Assembly (NCBI RefSeq): GCF_018614615.1
Contig: NZ_JAGGOK010000066.1
Location: 1 to 64,000 of the forward strand
DNA: 64,000 bases
Direction: 5' to 3'
Source: Streptomyces sp. ISL-100
Lineage (GTDB): Bacteria > Actinomycetota > Actinomycetes > Streptomycetales > Streptomycetaceae
This document shows positions 43,248 through 52,750 of this stretch, in pieces. How positions within the stretch are numbered: the first letter of the stretch is position 1; the number at the start of each line of letters is the position of its first letter. A program made the translations under genes and the position numbers. The notes under the pieces were generated by a model. The model was not told where the DNA came from, did no database searches, and saw only the letters and a list, made by a program, of their open reading frames with translations.

Positions 43248-44117
43248 TCAGTAGTCGAACGCGCGTGCCGTGTTCGCGGCGAGTGCCGTCGCCAGAACGT
43301 CCTCCTCGATTCCCCTGACCGCCGCCATCGCCCGCACGGTGACCGGAATGAGGTACGGAGCGTTGGGCCGTCCTCGGTACGGCGCCGGGGTCAGGAACGG
43401 CGCGTCCGTTTCGACGAGGACCAGCTCCAGCGGCGCGACGGCGAGTGCGTCGCGCAGGTGCTGGGCGTTCTTGAAGGTCATGTTCCCCGCGAAGGACATG
43501 AAGTAGCCCTTGCGCGCGCAGACTTCGGCCATCGCGGCGTCGCCGGAGTAGCAGTGGAAGACGGTGCGCTCGGGAGCGCCCTCCTCGTCGAGTACGCGCA
43601 GTACGTCCTCGTGCGCCTCGCGATCGTGGATGACGAGCGCCTTGCCGTGCCGCTTGGCGATCTCGATGTGGGCGCGGAAGGACCTCTCCTGGGCGGCCAT
43701 GCCTTCCGGGCCCGTACGGAAGTAGTCGAGGCCGGTCTCGCCCACACCGCGTACGTACGGCAGGGCGGCGAGCTGGTCGATCTCGGTGAGGGCGTCGTCG
43801 AGGGCGCCGTCCCCGCCCGGGATCCGCGCGCCCTGCCGCGACCAGCCGTCGGGGTCTCCGAGGACGATGCGCGGGGCTTCGTTGGGGTGCAGGGCGACGG
43901 CGGCGTGCACGTTCTTGTGCGCCGCCGCCGTTTCGGCCGCCCAGCGGGAGCCCTTCACGTCGCAGCCGACCTGGACGACGGTCGTGACACCGACCGCGGC
44001 GGCCTTCGTCAGGGCCTCCTCGACGGTGCCGTCCTGCATGTCCAGGTGGGTGTGCGAATCGGCGACCTCTCCCCGGAGGGGTTCGGGCAGCGGCGGGAGT
44101 GCGTCCTTGGGGCTCAT
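43248..44117 (-). CDS. tatD: TatD-family metal-dependent hydrolase
   Basis: TIM-barrel nuclease/hydrolase of the TatD family. Metal ligands are seen in ADSHTHLD (about 20-27), GVGETGLDYFR, LVIHDREAHED, FHCYSGD and VETDAPFL. 289 residues. Start ATG 44117 (MSPKDALPP); GTG 44123 is an alternative and neither has a good ribosome site. Positioned upstream of rpfB on the same strand, the usual neighbourhood. Confidence 0.92.
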   Translation of the reverse strand: MSPKDALPPLPEPLRGEVADSHTHLDMQDGTVEEALTKAAAVGVTTVVQVGCDVKGSRWAAETAAAHKNVHAAVALHPNEAPRIVLGDPDGWSRQGARIPGGDGALDDALTEIDQLAALPYVRGVGETGLDYFRTGPEGMAAQERSFRAHIEIAKRHGKALVIHDREAHEDVLRVLDEEGAPERTVFHCYSGDAAMAEVCARKGYFMSFAGNMTFKNAQHLRDALAVAPLELVLVETDAPFLTPAPYRGRPNAPYLIPVTVRAMAAVRGIEEDVLATALAANTARAFDY

Positions 44118-44175
44118 GGTCACGATCGTACGAAAACCGCGCGCCCCTCCCGCCCGCCGCTGCCGTGCCCGCGGC

Positions 44176-44583
44176 TCACTTCCGGTGGTGGAAGGGGTGA
44201 AGCAGATCGGCCACGCGCCAGTTGTGCTTCACTCGCACCGGGCCCGGTGCGTCCTCGATCGCCGGCCCGGGGATTCCCACCACCGGTCCGGCCATGGGGG
44301 CGTCCACTACGGCGGCCCTCAGCATTTCCCTGATCGACGAGACCTGCCCCGCCTTCATGATCCGCACGACATGTCCGCCGCAGTTCAGACAGGTGGGTCG
44401 GGACAGCGGCGAGGGAACGCGTACGCCGTCAGCCGTGTAGGTCACGAATGCGTGGCCCTTGCCGTCGACGTGGTGGTGTATCTCGAAGGACTGCTCCCAG
44501 CCGTGCCCGCACCTCATGCAGGCAAAGGCGTAGGCCTCGTGAACGGTGGTTCCTGCGCCGGCGGTGTCTGCGATCTCGCTCAT
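44176..44583 (-). CDS. Zinc-ribbon-type protein of unknown function
   Basis: A 135-residue protein with two CxxC pairs (FACMRCGHGWEQ and PTCLNCGGHVVRIM) about 45 residues apart that probably bind zinc, separated by a His-rich segment EIHHHVDGKGHAF. The remainder (VVDAPMAGPVVGIPGPAIED) is Pro/Val-rich, and the C-terminus ends FHHRK. ATG 44583 follows AAGGAG at a good distance. It is common in Streptomyces next to rsmI, but I know of no assigned role. Confidence 0.7.
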   Translation of the reverse strand: MSEIADTAGAGTTVHEAYAFACMRCGHGWEQSFEIHHHVDGKGHAFVTYTADGVRVPSPLSRPTCLNCGGHVVRIMKAGQVSSIREMLRAAVVDAPMAGPVVGIPGPAIEDAPGPVRVKHNWRVADLLHPFHHRK

Positions 44584-44722
44584 GCCAGCTCCTTTCCACT
44601 GGTCCAGTGGACGCCTGTTTCGGCGGGAGCGCATCGGTGCCTGTCGATATATGGGCCGGTCTTGGCCTTTCCATGGGAAAGGGACCGGTGCGCGGTCTGT
44701 GCCTTTAGGAAGCTTTGGCTAT

Positions 44723-45625
44723 TTACGATAGTCCTTTGCCGTCCGCGGAGCCCGTTCGTGCCGCATTCTTTGCCGCGACGACCGCGTCGAACACGTCGCG
44801 CTTGGGTAGCCCCGCCTCGGCGGCGACCGCGGCGATGGCCTCCTTGCGGCGCTCCCCCGCCTCCTCGCGCACCTGCACCCTGCGGACCAGCTCCGCCGGG
44901 TCCAGGTCCTGCGGCGCGTCCGAGGCGCCTTCGACGACGACGGTGATCTCTCCCCGTACGCCCTCGGCCGCCCATTCGGCGAGCGCCTTGAGCGGGCCGC
45001 GCTTCACTTCCTCGTACGTCTTGGTCAGCTCGCGGCACACGGCGGCCCTGCGCTCGTCGCCGAAGACCTCGGCCATGGCCGCGAGGGTGTCGTCGAGGCG
45101 GTGCGGCGCCTCGAAGAACACCATCGTCCGCCGCTCACCTGCGACCTCCCGCAGCTTGCCGAGGCGCTCGCCGCCCTTGCGCGGCAGGAAGCCCTCGAAG
45201 CAGAAGCGGTCGACGGGCAGGCCGGACAGGGCGAGGGCGGTCAGTACGGCCGACGGGCCGGGCACGGCCGTGACCTTGATGTCCTTCTCGACGGCCGCGG
45301 CGACCAGCCGGTAACCGGGGTCGGAGACGGACGGCATGCCCGCGTCGGTGACGAGCAGGACCCGCTTGCCGTCCTCCAGGGCCTCGACCAGTTCGGGCGT
45401 ACGGGCGGTTTCGTTGCCCTCGAAGTACGACACGACACGCCCTGTCGTCTGCACGCCGAGCGCCTGCGTCAGGCGGCGCAGCCGACGGGTGTCCTCGGCG
45501 GCCACGACGTCGGCCGTCGCGAGTTCGGTGGCGAGGCGCGGCGGCGCGTCGGCCACGTCGCCGATGGGGGTCCCGGCGAGTACGAGCGTTCCAGCCGATG
45601 GGGTCGTTCCAGTCGTTCCAGTCAC
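44723..45625 (-). CDS. rsmI: 16S rRNA (C1402-2'-O) ribose methyltransferase
   Basis: SAM-dependent SPOUT-unrelated methyltransferase (tetrapyrrole methylase fold) that modifies C1402 of 16S rRNA. Motifs: LVLAGTPIGDVADAPPR, AAEDTRRLRRL, LVTDAGMPSVSDPG and PGPSAVLTALALSGLP. GTG 45625 is preferred over ATG 45634 because GAGG then sits 8-9 nt upstream. 300 residues. Divergent from pmt. Confidence 0.93.
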   Translation of the reverse strand: MTGTTGTTPSAGTLVLAGTPIGDVADAPPRLATELATADVVAAEDTRRLRRLTQALGVQTTGRVVSYFEGNETARTPELVEALEDGKRVLLVTDAGMPSVSDPGYRLVAAAVEKDIKVTAVPGPSAVLTALALSGLPVDRFCFEGFLPRKGGERLGKLREVAGERRTMVFFEAPHRLDDTLAAMAEVFGDERRAAVCRELTKTYEEVKRGPLKALAEWAAEGVRGEITVVVEGASDAPQDLDPAELVRRVQVREEAGERRKEAIAAVAAEAGLPKRDVFDAVVAAKNAARTGSADGKGLS

Positions 45626-45674
45626 AAGAGCCATCCTCGCAGGGCGCGCACACGACGCGCACAGATGTGTTCCC

Positions 45675-45680
45675 TACGAT
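45675..45680 (+). promoter_or_regulatory. -10 element of a probably leaderless pmt transcript
   Basis: TACGAT lies 6 bp before GTG 45687, which has no ribosome site. That spacing would put transcription start at or next to the start codon. Confidence 0.5.
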
Positions 45681-45686
45681 GGCGCG

Positions 45687-47408
45687 GTGACCAGTACCGC
45701 GTCAGAAGCCCGGCAGGGCCGGGCCCCAGGGGAACAGCCGCCCTCCTGGCAGCAGCGGCTGCGCCGATTCGGCTACGTACCCAGGCCCGTCATCGGGCTG
45801 CGGGAACGGCTCGTGCCGCCGTACAGCAAGCCCGGCACCCAGGTCTGGAGAGTGCTCGGGGTGCCACCCGTACTCGCGGGGCACCTGGTGCGGTGGGCCG
45901 CGTGGGGCGGGCCGCTGCTCGTCGCGCTCGTCGCGGGGCTGATGCGGTTCTGGAACCTGGGCAGCCCGAAGGCGGTGATATTCGACGAGACGTATTACGC
46001 GAAGGACGCCTGGGCGCTCATTCACCAGGGGTACGAGGGCCAGTGGCCGAAGGACATCGACAAGTCGATTCTTGCTGATCCGTCGGGGGTCACGGTCCCC
46101 GCCGACCCCGGCTATGTGGTGCATCCGCCGGTCGGCAAGTGGGTCATCGGCATCGGGGAGCAGCTCTTCGGGTTCACGCCCTTCGGCTGGCGCTTCATGG
46201 TCTGCGTACTGGGCACGCTGTCGGTCCTGATGCTCTGCCGGATCGGCCGCCGTCTGTTCCGCTCGACCTTCCTCGGGTGCCTGGCGGGCGCGCTGCTCGC
46301 GGTGGACGGCCTGCACTTCGTGATGAGCCGCACGGCGCTGCTCGACCAGGTGCTGATGTTCTTCGTGCTGGGCGCGTTCGGCTGTCTGCTGATCGACAGG
46401 GACCGGTCGCGGCGCAGGATCGCGGCGGCGCTCCCGTGCGACGACGAAGGCGTGCTGCGCCCGGACGCCGAGGTCGCGGACACGCTGCGGCTGGGGTGGC
46501 GGCCGTGGCGGATCGCGGCGGGGGTGTGCCTGGGTCTTGCCTTCGGCACGAAGTGGAACGGCCTGATGACCCTGGCGGCGTTCGGGCTGCTGACGGTGCT
46601 GTGGGACGTGGGCGCGCGCAAGACGGCGGGCGCGGTGTGGCCCTACCTGTCGGTGCTGAAGCGGGACATCCTGCCGGCGTTCGTCTCGACGGTCGTGGTC
46701 ACCTTCGTGACGTACGTCGCCTCCTGGACGGGCTGGATCGTCACCAAGGGCGGCTACTACCGCAACTGGGCCCAGGGGGACGGCAGGGGCGGCAACTGGA
46801 CCTGGCTGCCCGACTGGCTGCGCAGCCTGTGGCACTACGAGACCGAGGTCTACAGCTTCCACGTCAACCTGACGTCCGGTCACACCTACCAGTCGAACCC
46901 GTGGAGCTGGATCGTCCTGGGCCGCCCGGTCTCGTACTTCTACGAGTCGCCGAAGCCCGGCGAGGAGGGCTGCCCGGCGAGCGAGAAGAGCGACTGCGCC
47001 CAGGAGGTGCTGGCGCTCGGCACCCCGCTGCTGTGGTGGGCGGCCTGTTTCGCGGTCCTGTACGTGCTGTGGCGCTGGGCGTTCCGGCGCGACTGGCGGG
47101 CGGGGGCGATCGCGTGCGGCATCGCGGCGGGATGGGTGCCCTGGTTCTTCTACCAGGAGCGGACGATCTTCCTCTTCTACGCCGTCGTCTTCGTGCCGTT
47201 CCTGTGTCTGGCGCTGGCGATGATGATCGGCGCGATGCTGGGACCACCCGGCTCGAACGAGCGGCGGCGCGCGGCGGGCGCGGTGGGCGCGGGAGTGCTC
47301 GTACTGCTCATCATCTGGAACTTCATCTACTTCTGGCCGATCTACACCGGCCAGACCCTCCCCATAGACGACTGGCGCAACCGCATCTGGCTCGACACGT
47401 GGGTATGA
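45687..47408 (+). CDS. pmt: Protein O-mannosyltransferase (GT39)
   Basis: Integral membrane enzyme that transfers mannose from polyprenyl-phosphate-mannose to exported proteins. 573 residues with about 11 membrane helices. The conserved acidic pair in the first extracytoplasmic loop is seen in AVIFDETYYAKDA (about 97-109), and GT39 blocks such as YVVHPPVGKWVI and HFVMSRTALLDQVLMFF follow. In Streptomyces, Pmt glycosylates lipoproteins and serves as part of the phage phiC31 receptor pathway. GTG 45687 is the start. Divergent from rsmI. Confidence 0.93.
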   Translation: MTSTASEARQGRAPGEQPPSWQQRLRRFGYVPRPVIGLRERLVPPYSKPGTQVWRVLGVPPVLAGHLVRWAAWGGPLLVALVAGLMRFWNLGSPKAVIFDETYYAKDAWALIHQGYEGQWPKDIDKSILADPSGVTVPADPGYVVHPPVGKWVIGIGEQLFGFTPFGWRFMVCVLGTLSVLMLCRIGRRLFRSTFLGCLAGALLAVDGLHFVMSRTALLDQVLMFFVLGAFGCLLIDRDRSRRRIAAALPCDDEGVLRPDAEVADTLRLGWRPWRIAAGVCLGLAFGTKWNGLMTLAAFGLLTVLWDVGARKTAGAVWPYLSVLKRDILPAFVSTVVVTFVTYVASWTGWIVTKGGYYRNWAQGDGRGGNWTWLPDWLRSLWHYETEVYSFHVNLTSGHTYQSNPWSWIVLGRPVSYFYESPKPGEEGCPASEKSDCAQEVLALGTPLLWWAACFAVLYVLWRWAFRRDWRAGAIACGIAAGWVPWFFYQERTIFLFYAVVFVPFLCLALAMMIGAMLGPPGSNERRRAAGAVGAGVLVLLIIWNFIYFWPIYTGQTLPIDDWRNRIWLDTWV

Positions 47409-47542
47409 CCGCCGGGGGGGTTCGTCCCGGTCCTGTAACAGTCACCCCTGGTGTCACTGTGGTCCCGTACAGTGCGCTACAGCACTTCTTGAACATGTTC
47501 AGTTCAGGGAGCGGGGGACTCCTGGGGAGGGGACTGCACAGC

Positions 47543-49165
47543 ATGCGCAGTGGAGCGAAGGTCGCCATAGTCGGCGGAGTGTTCGTGGTCGCGGCCACAG
47601 GCGTGGGATTCGGGGCGTACTCCATGGTGAGCGGTGAGGCCGGCGATCCGGACACCACGACCCTCTCGGCGCCGGAGAGATCGGGGCCACCGAGCGCGGA
47701 CGAGATCGCGCAGACCTCGAAGGACTTCCTCGCCGCCTTGGCAGAGGGTGACGCCCGCGTGGCCGCTGATCTGACCAACAACGCCGCCGCCGCGCAGCCC
47801 GCGCTGTTCGCCTACCGCGACGAGGCGCACATCAGCGAGGTGAAGCTGACCCCGGGCACGCCGGTGGGTGCGAAGGTGCCGTTCACCGCCGATGCCACGG
47901 TGACGTACAAGGGCAAGAGCAAGGCGTTCTCGTACGAGTCCGAGCTGACCGTCGTGCGGGGAACGACCTCGGGCAAGGCGCTGGTCGACTGGAAGTCGTC
48001 GGTCGTCCACCCCGACCTGAAGGAGGGTGAGGTGCTGAGGGCGGGCGAGGCCTCGGCCCCGCCCATCAAGGCGGTCGACCGCAACGGCGCCGAGCTGACG
48101 AAGGAGAAGTACCCGTCGCTCGGGCCCGTACTGGACGCGCTGCGGGAGAAGTACGGCGAGAAGGCGGGCGGGAAGCCCGGCATCGAGCTGGCCGTCGAGA
48201 GCGCCGGCAGCGAGGCGCCCGCCAGGACCTTGCTCACTCTCACCAAGGGCAAACCTGGCAAGCTGCCGACGACGCTGGACGCGGGCGTGCAGGCGGCCGC
48301 CGAGACGGCGGTGAAGAAGTACAGCGAGGCGTCGGTCGCGGCGGTCAAGCCGAGCACGGGCGAGATCCTGGCCGTCGCCAACAACCGCGTGGACGGCTAC
48401 AACGCGGCGGTCATGGGCGAGCAGGCGCCCGGCTCCACGATGAAGATCGTGACGGCGGCGATGCTGCTGGAGAAGGGCCTGGTGGGGGCGGACCGCAAGG
48501 CCGAGTGCCCGAAGACCGTGATGTACCAGGGCGTGAGCTTTCACAACCTGAAGATGTTCGAGATCCCGGACGGCACCTTCACCACCAGCTTCGCCCGCTC
48601 CTGCAACACGTCCTTCATCAAGCTGATCGACGACACCAAGGACGACGCGGCGCTGCCGAAGACCGCGCGCGAAGTCTTCGGCCTCGGACTCGACTGGCAG
48701 ACCGGGATCGTCACCAAGGACGGTTCGGTCCCCGAGGCCACCGGCGGCGAGGCGGCGGCGCAGTACATCGGGCAGGGCACGGTCCAGATGAACGCGCTCA
48801 ACATGGCGTCCGTCACCGCCACCGCCAAGGCCGGCACGTTCAAACAGCCGGTCATCGTGCCGCAGTCGCTGGACGGCCGGGAAATCGCCAAGGCGTCCCG
48901 CTCCCTCTCCCCCTCCGTACACAGCCAGCTGGTCGGCATGATGCGACAGACGGCGGCCTGGGGCACGGGTGCCAAGGCGATGGCCTCGGTCGGCGGCGAC
49001 AAGGGCGCCAAGACCGGTTCGGCGGAGGTCGGCGGACAGGGCAAGCCCAACAGCTGGTTCACCGGGTTCAGCGACGACGTGGCGGCAGCGGCGTCCGTCG
49101 AGTCGGGCGGCCACGGCGGCGACGCGGCGGGCCCGCTGGTGGCGGCGGTCCTGCGGGCCGGCTGA
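47543..49165 (+). CDS. Penicillin-binding transpeptidase (class B-like)
   Basis: Cell-wall transpeptidase of 540 residues with an N-terminal membrane anchor (VAIVGGVFVVAATGVGFGAY, about 6-25) and an NTF2-like MecA_N domain (about 52-165). The catalytic domain has SxxK at Ser298 (PGSTMKI), SxN as Ser353-Cys-Asn (RSCNTSF), and KTG at Lys490 (AKTGSAEV). All catalytic residues are present. Start ATG 47543 leaves the GGAGG site about 13 nt upstream; earlier in-frame ATGs would add a short tail. It lies between pmt and ybaK on the same strand. Confidence 0.9.
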   Translation: MRSGAKVAIVGGVFVVAATGVGFGAYSMVSGEAGDPDTTTLSAPERSGPPSADEIAQTSKDFLAALAEGDARVAADLTNNAAAAQPALFAYRDEAHISEVKLTPGTPVGAKVPFTADATVTYKGKSKAFSYESELTVVRGTTSGKALVDWKSSVVHPDLKEGEVLRAGEASAPPIKAVDRNGAELTKEKYPSLGPVLDALREKYGEKAGGKPGIELAVESAGSEAPARTLLTLTKGKPGKLPTTLDAGVQAAAETAVKKYSEASVAAVKPSTGEILAVANNRVDGYNAAVMGEQAPGSTMKIVTAAMLLEKGLVGADRKAECPKTVMYQGVSFHNLKMFEIPDGTFTTSFARSCNTSFIKLIDDTKDDAALPKTAREVFGLGLDWQTGIVTKDGSVPEATGGEAAAQYIGQGTVQMNALNMASVTATAKAGTFKQPVIVPQSLDGREIAKASRSLSPSVHSQLVGMMRQTAAWGTGAKAMASVGGDKGAKTGSAEVGGQGKPNSWFTGFSDDVAAAASVESGGHGGDAAGPLVAAVLRAG

Positions 49166-49224
49166 CGGCGGCCGACCCGAAACCGGCTCGCATGGCCCGT
49201 ACAGCTACCGCTAGCGTGCGGGCC

Positions 49225-49716
49225 ATGACCACTCCAGAAAGCCAGGCCCACCCCCGGTTCGCCGAAGCCCTGCGCACGCTCGGCGTCGCGGAGCTGGAGG
49301 TACGCCGCTTCCCGGACGCCACGCGCACCGCCGCCGAGGCGGCGGCGGCGATCGGCTGCGGGGTCGACGAGATCGTCAAGTCGCTCATCTTCGAGGCCGA
49401 CGGGGTGCCCGTCCTGGTCCTGATGGACGGCTCGTCACGGGTCGATGTGGAGCTCGTACGACGCGAACTGGGCGCGGAGAAGGTCAAGCGGGCGAGTGCC
49501 GGTCTCGTACGGGAGACCACCGGTTACGCGATCGGCGGCGTCCCGCCCTTCGGCCACCGCACCAAGACGCGGGTGCTGGCCGACCGGGGCCTGCTCGACC
49601 ACGCGGTGGTGTGGGCGGCGGCGGGCACCCCGCACGCGGTCTTCCCGATGGAGCCGAAAACCCTGATCGCCCACGCGGGCGGCGCACTCGTGGACGTACG
49701 CGAGCAGACCAAGTGA
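49225..49716 (+). CDS. YbaK/EbsC-family aminoacyl-tRNA deacylase
   Basis: A 163-residue YbaK/ProX-like domain protein that hydrolyses mischarged tRNA. Typical segments are AAAIGCGVDEIVKSLIFEAD with the catalytic Lys, SRVDVELVRRELGAEKV, and GYAIGGVPPFGH. ATG 49225 is 7 bp after a TAGCGT -10-like element with no ribosome site, so the mRNA may be leaderless. Its stop overlaps the GTG of the permease (GTGA). Confidence 0.85.
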   Translation: MTTPESQAHPRFAEALRTLGVAELEVRRFPDATRTAAEAAAAIGCGVDEIVKSLIFEADGVPVLVLMDGSSRVDVELVRRELGAEKVKRASAGLVRETTGYAIGGVPPFGHRTKTRVLADRGLLDHAVVWAAAGTPHAVFPMEPKTLIAHAGGALVDVREQTK

Positions 49717-50588
49717 CACCGATAGTCGCGGCGGCGGTCCTGATCGCCGCGATCACGCACGCCCGGCTGGAACGCGATCGCGCACCACATCAAGGACCCC
49801 CAGTGTTCGGACACCACATCAAGGACCAGCTGCTGTCGTTCACGCTAATCTCGGGCGGCGGCGCCCTCATCGGCCTGGCCGCCGCCGCGTTCGTGCCGTT
49901 CCCGGCGGCGGGGGCCTGGCCGTACCTGATCACCTCCGCCGCGCTCCACGTGGCGTACATGGCGCTGCTCATGCGGTCGTTCACGCTCGGGGACTTCGGG
50001 CAGATGTACCCCATCGCGCGGGGCACGGCGCCGCTGGTGGTGACGGTGCTGGCGGCGGTCTTCGTGGGCGAGGTGCCGGACGGGTGGCAGACGACGGGCG
50101 TCGTGGTGGCGTGCGCGGGCCTGGTCGGCGTCGCCCTGTGGGGCATCCGGGGTTCGCGGCCGCACTGGCCGGCGCTGGTGGCGGCGCTCGCCACCGGTCT
50201 GTCGATCGCGGCGTACACGGTGGTGGACGGCGTGGGGGTGCGCGCGTCGGGCTCGTCGCTGGGCTACATCGCGTGGCTGATGATCCTCGAAGGCCTCGCG
50301 ATCCCGGCGTACACCTTCTACCGCCGCCGCTCCGAACTCCTCGCCCAGCTAAGGCCGCTGGCCGCGCGCGGCCTGCTCGGAGCCGCCCTGTCCGTATCGG
50401 CGTACGCGCTGGTCCTGTGGGCCCAGACCCGGGCGCCGCTGGCACCGGTCGCGGCGCTGCGGGAGTCGTCGATCATCGTGGGCGCGGCGATCGGCGCACT
50501 GTTCTTCAAGGAACGCTTCGGGGCGCCGAGGATCGCGGCGGCGGGTCTGATGGTGATCGGCATCGGCCTGATGCTCCACGCGAGTTGA
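49713..50588 (+). CDS. EamA/DMT-superfamily permease with a compensated frameshift
   Basis: A 291-residue membrane protein with about nine or ten helices and the EamA pattern (MALLMRSFTLGDFGQMYPIA; ALRESSIIVGAAIGALFFKE). Start GTG 49713 overlaps the ybaK stop. Residues from about 17 to 33 are out of family. The DNA here reads WNAIAHHIKD in another frame, whereas the real frame gives RLERDRAPHQGPPVFG before returning to HHIKDQLLSF. A 29-bp duplication plus one extra base restored the frame. The protein may still fold, but the first loop is scrambled. Substrate unknown. Confidence 0.82.
   Translation: MTPIVAAAVLIAAITHARLERDRAPHQGPPVFGHHIKDQLLSFTLISGGGALIGLAAAAFVPFPAAGAWPYLITSAALHVAYMALLMRSFTLGDFGQMYPIARGTAPLVVTVLAAVFVGEVPDGWQTTGVVVACAGLVGVALWGIRGSRPHWPALVAALATGLSIAAYTVVDGVGVRASGSSLGYIAWLMILEGLAIPAYTFYRRRSELLAQLRPLAARGLLGAALSVSAYALVLWAQTRAPLAPVAALRESSIIVGAAIGALFFKERFGAPRIAAAGLMVIGIGLMLHAS
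49783..49827 (+). repeat. Short tandem duplication inside the permease gene
   Basis: CACCACATCAAGGACC occurs at 49783-49798 and again at 49812-49827, a 29-bp period. With a one-base gain upstream near 49763 this makes 30 extra bases and conserves the frame. Confidence 0.75.
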
Positions 50589-50614
50589 GGTGGCGGCGCT
50601 GGTGCATCAGCCGA

Positions 50615-51790
50615 TCACGCGGCGGACCGTACTGCCCTGACCAGCGCCTGCGCGCGCGGGTCGGCGGTAACACCCTTCTGGTGTCCGTTGGTTACGTACC
50701 CGAAGGCGATCCCCGACTCCGGATCGGCGAACCCCAGCGAGCCGCCCCGCCCCGGGTGCCCGAACGAGCCGGGTGCGAGCAGCGGCGCGCCGGAGCCGTG
50801 CAGCATGAAGCCGAGGCCGAAGCGGGTGTTGACGATCAGGACCCGGTCGGGTCCGGACGATTCCTCGGTCCGCGCCAGGGTGAGCGTCGCGGGGGCGAAC
50901 AGCCGGTGCCCGTCGACCGGGCCGATCATGGCGGCGTAGCACCGGGCCAGCGCCCGCGCCGTGGATATCCCGCCGGACGCGGGGAGTTCGGCGGCCCGGT
51001 ACGCCGGGTCGTTCTCGTCCGCGAGCGGATCGATCGCCCCGAAGGCGCGCCGGGTGAGCGAGGCCGGATCTCCGTACGCCTCGCTGACGCTCCGCTTGGG
51101 CCGCAGCCGCAGCGAGCCGCCGTCCACGGGCGGCGGCTCGACGGGACCGACGCGGCCGATCCGGTGCGCCTCGTCCGCCGGCAGCCCGACCCAGAAGTCG
51201 AGGCCGAGCGGCCTGGCGATCTCCTCGGCGATCCAGCGCCCGACGGTCCGCCCCGTCACGCGCTTCACGAGCTCGCCGATCAGCCAACTGTACGTCTGCG
51301 CGTGGTAGCCGTGGTCGGTGCCGGGCTCCCAGGCGGGCGCCTGGGCTGCGACGGCGCGCGGCCCGGACACGCCGTCGATCGCCTCGGCGGGCGTCAGGGG
51401 GTGGTCGAGCACCGGTACGCCGGCCCGGTGGGACAGCAGGTGCCGTACGAGCACGCGCTCCTTGCCGTTCGCCTTGAACTCCGGCCAGTACGTCGCGACG
51501 GGGGCGTCCAGGTCGATCTGGCCGCGCTGGTGCAGGAGCAGGGGCACTGCGGCGGCGACGCCCTTGGTGGCGGACCGTACGACCTGGGCGGTGTCGACGG
51601 CCCACGGCTCGGTGCCGTCCACGTCCCGGGTTCCGGCCCAGAGGTCGACCACCTTGCGGCCGTGGCGGTAGACGGCTACGGCGGCGCCGCGTTCGCCGCG
51701 TTGCCCGAAGTTACGTACGAACGCGTCCCTGACCGGCTCGAATCCGGCAGCCACCGTGCCCTGTGCATCCACTACTGCGCTCGCGCTCAT
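50615..51790 (-). CDS. Beta-lactamase-family serine hydrolase/esterase
   Basis: A 391-residue class C beta-lactamase-like hydrolase (EstB type). The SxxK motif is RSATKGVAAAVP (about 84-95), a conserved Tyr is in YHAQTYSWLIGELV (about 181-194), and the third motif is probably in SFGHPGRGGSLGFADP. No signal peptide, so likely an intracellular esterase. ATG 51790 is followed by MSASAVVDAQGTV. Convergent with the DMT permease; no operon partner. Confidence 0.85.
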   Translation of the reverse strand: MSASAVVDAQGTVAAGFEPVRDAFVRNFGQRGERGAAVAVYRHGRKVVDLWAGTRDVDGTEPWAVDTAQVVRSATKGVAAAVPLLLHQRGQIDLDAPVATYWPEFKANGKERVLVRHLLSHRAGVPVLDHPLTPAEAIDGVSGPRAVAAQAPAWEPGTDHGYHAQTYSWLIGELVKRVTGRTVGRWIAEEIARPLGLDFWVGLPADEAHRIGRVGPVEPPPVDGGSLRLRPKRSVSEAYGDPASLTRRAFGAIDPLADENDPAYRAAELPASGGISTARALARCYAAMIGPVDGHRLFAPATLTLARTEESSGPDRVLIVNTRFGLGFMLHGSGAPLLAPGSFGHPGRGGSLGFADPESGIAFGYVTNGHQKGVTADPRAQALVRAVRSAA

Positions 51791-51890
51791 GCCCCCCATG
51801 GTGCAATGCCGCTGCGCGGGGCCCTTCCCCACCCCGCCCCTTCCCACTGCGACACTTTGCGGCTACGCCGCGCGGGGCTCCGCTCCTCCA

Positions 51891-51966
51891 CCGCCGGAGG
51901 GGCTGAAGGAGTGCGGCAGCACATCCGGCCCGTCCGGCGTTTGAGGCCACGCCCGTAGGGGCGTCC
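51891..51966. repeat. Streptomyces intergenic repeat element
   Basis: Contains GCCGGAGGGGCTGA, GCCCGTCCGGCGTTTGAGG and CACGCCCGTAGGGGCGTCC, matching the elements at 29110-29169 and (partial) 38081-38094. It lies in the 207-bp gap between the esterase and the nickel transporter operon and can fold on itself. Confidence 0.65.
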
Positions 51967-51997
51967 AGCCCCGCGCAGCGGGACCTCAGCCAGCCGC

Positions 51998-52746
<749 letters not shown>

Positions 52747-52750
<4 letters not shown>

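Noticed and set aside
50615..51790. True class C beta-lactamase (antibiotic resistance)
   Set aside because: SATK is present, but there is no signal peptide and the remaining motifs fit EstB-type esterases better.
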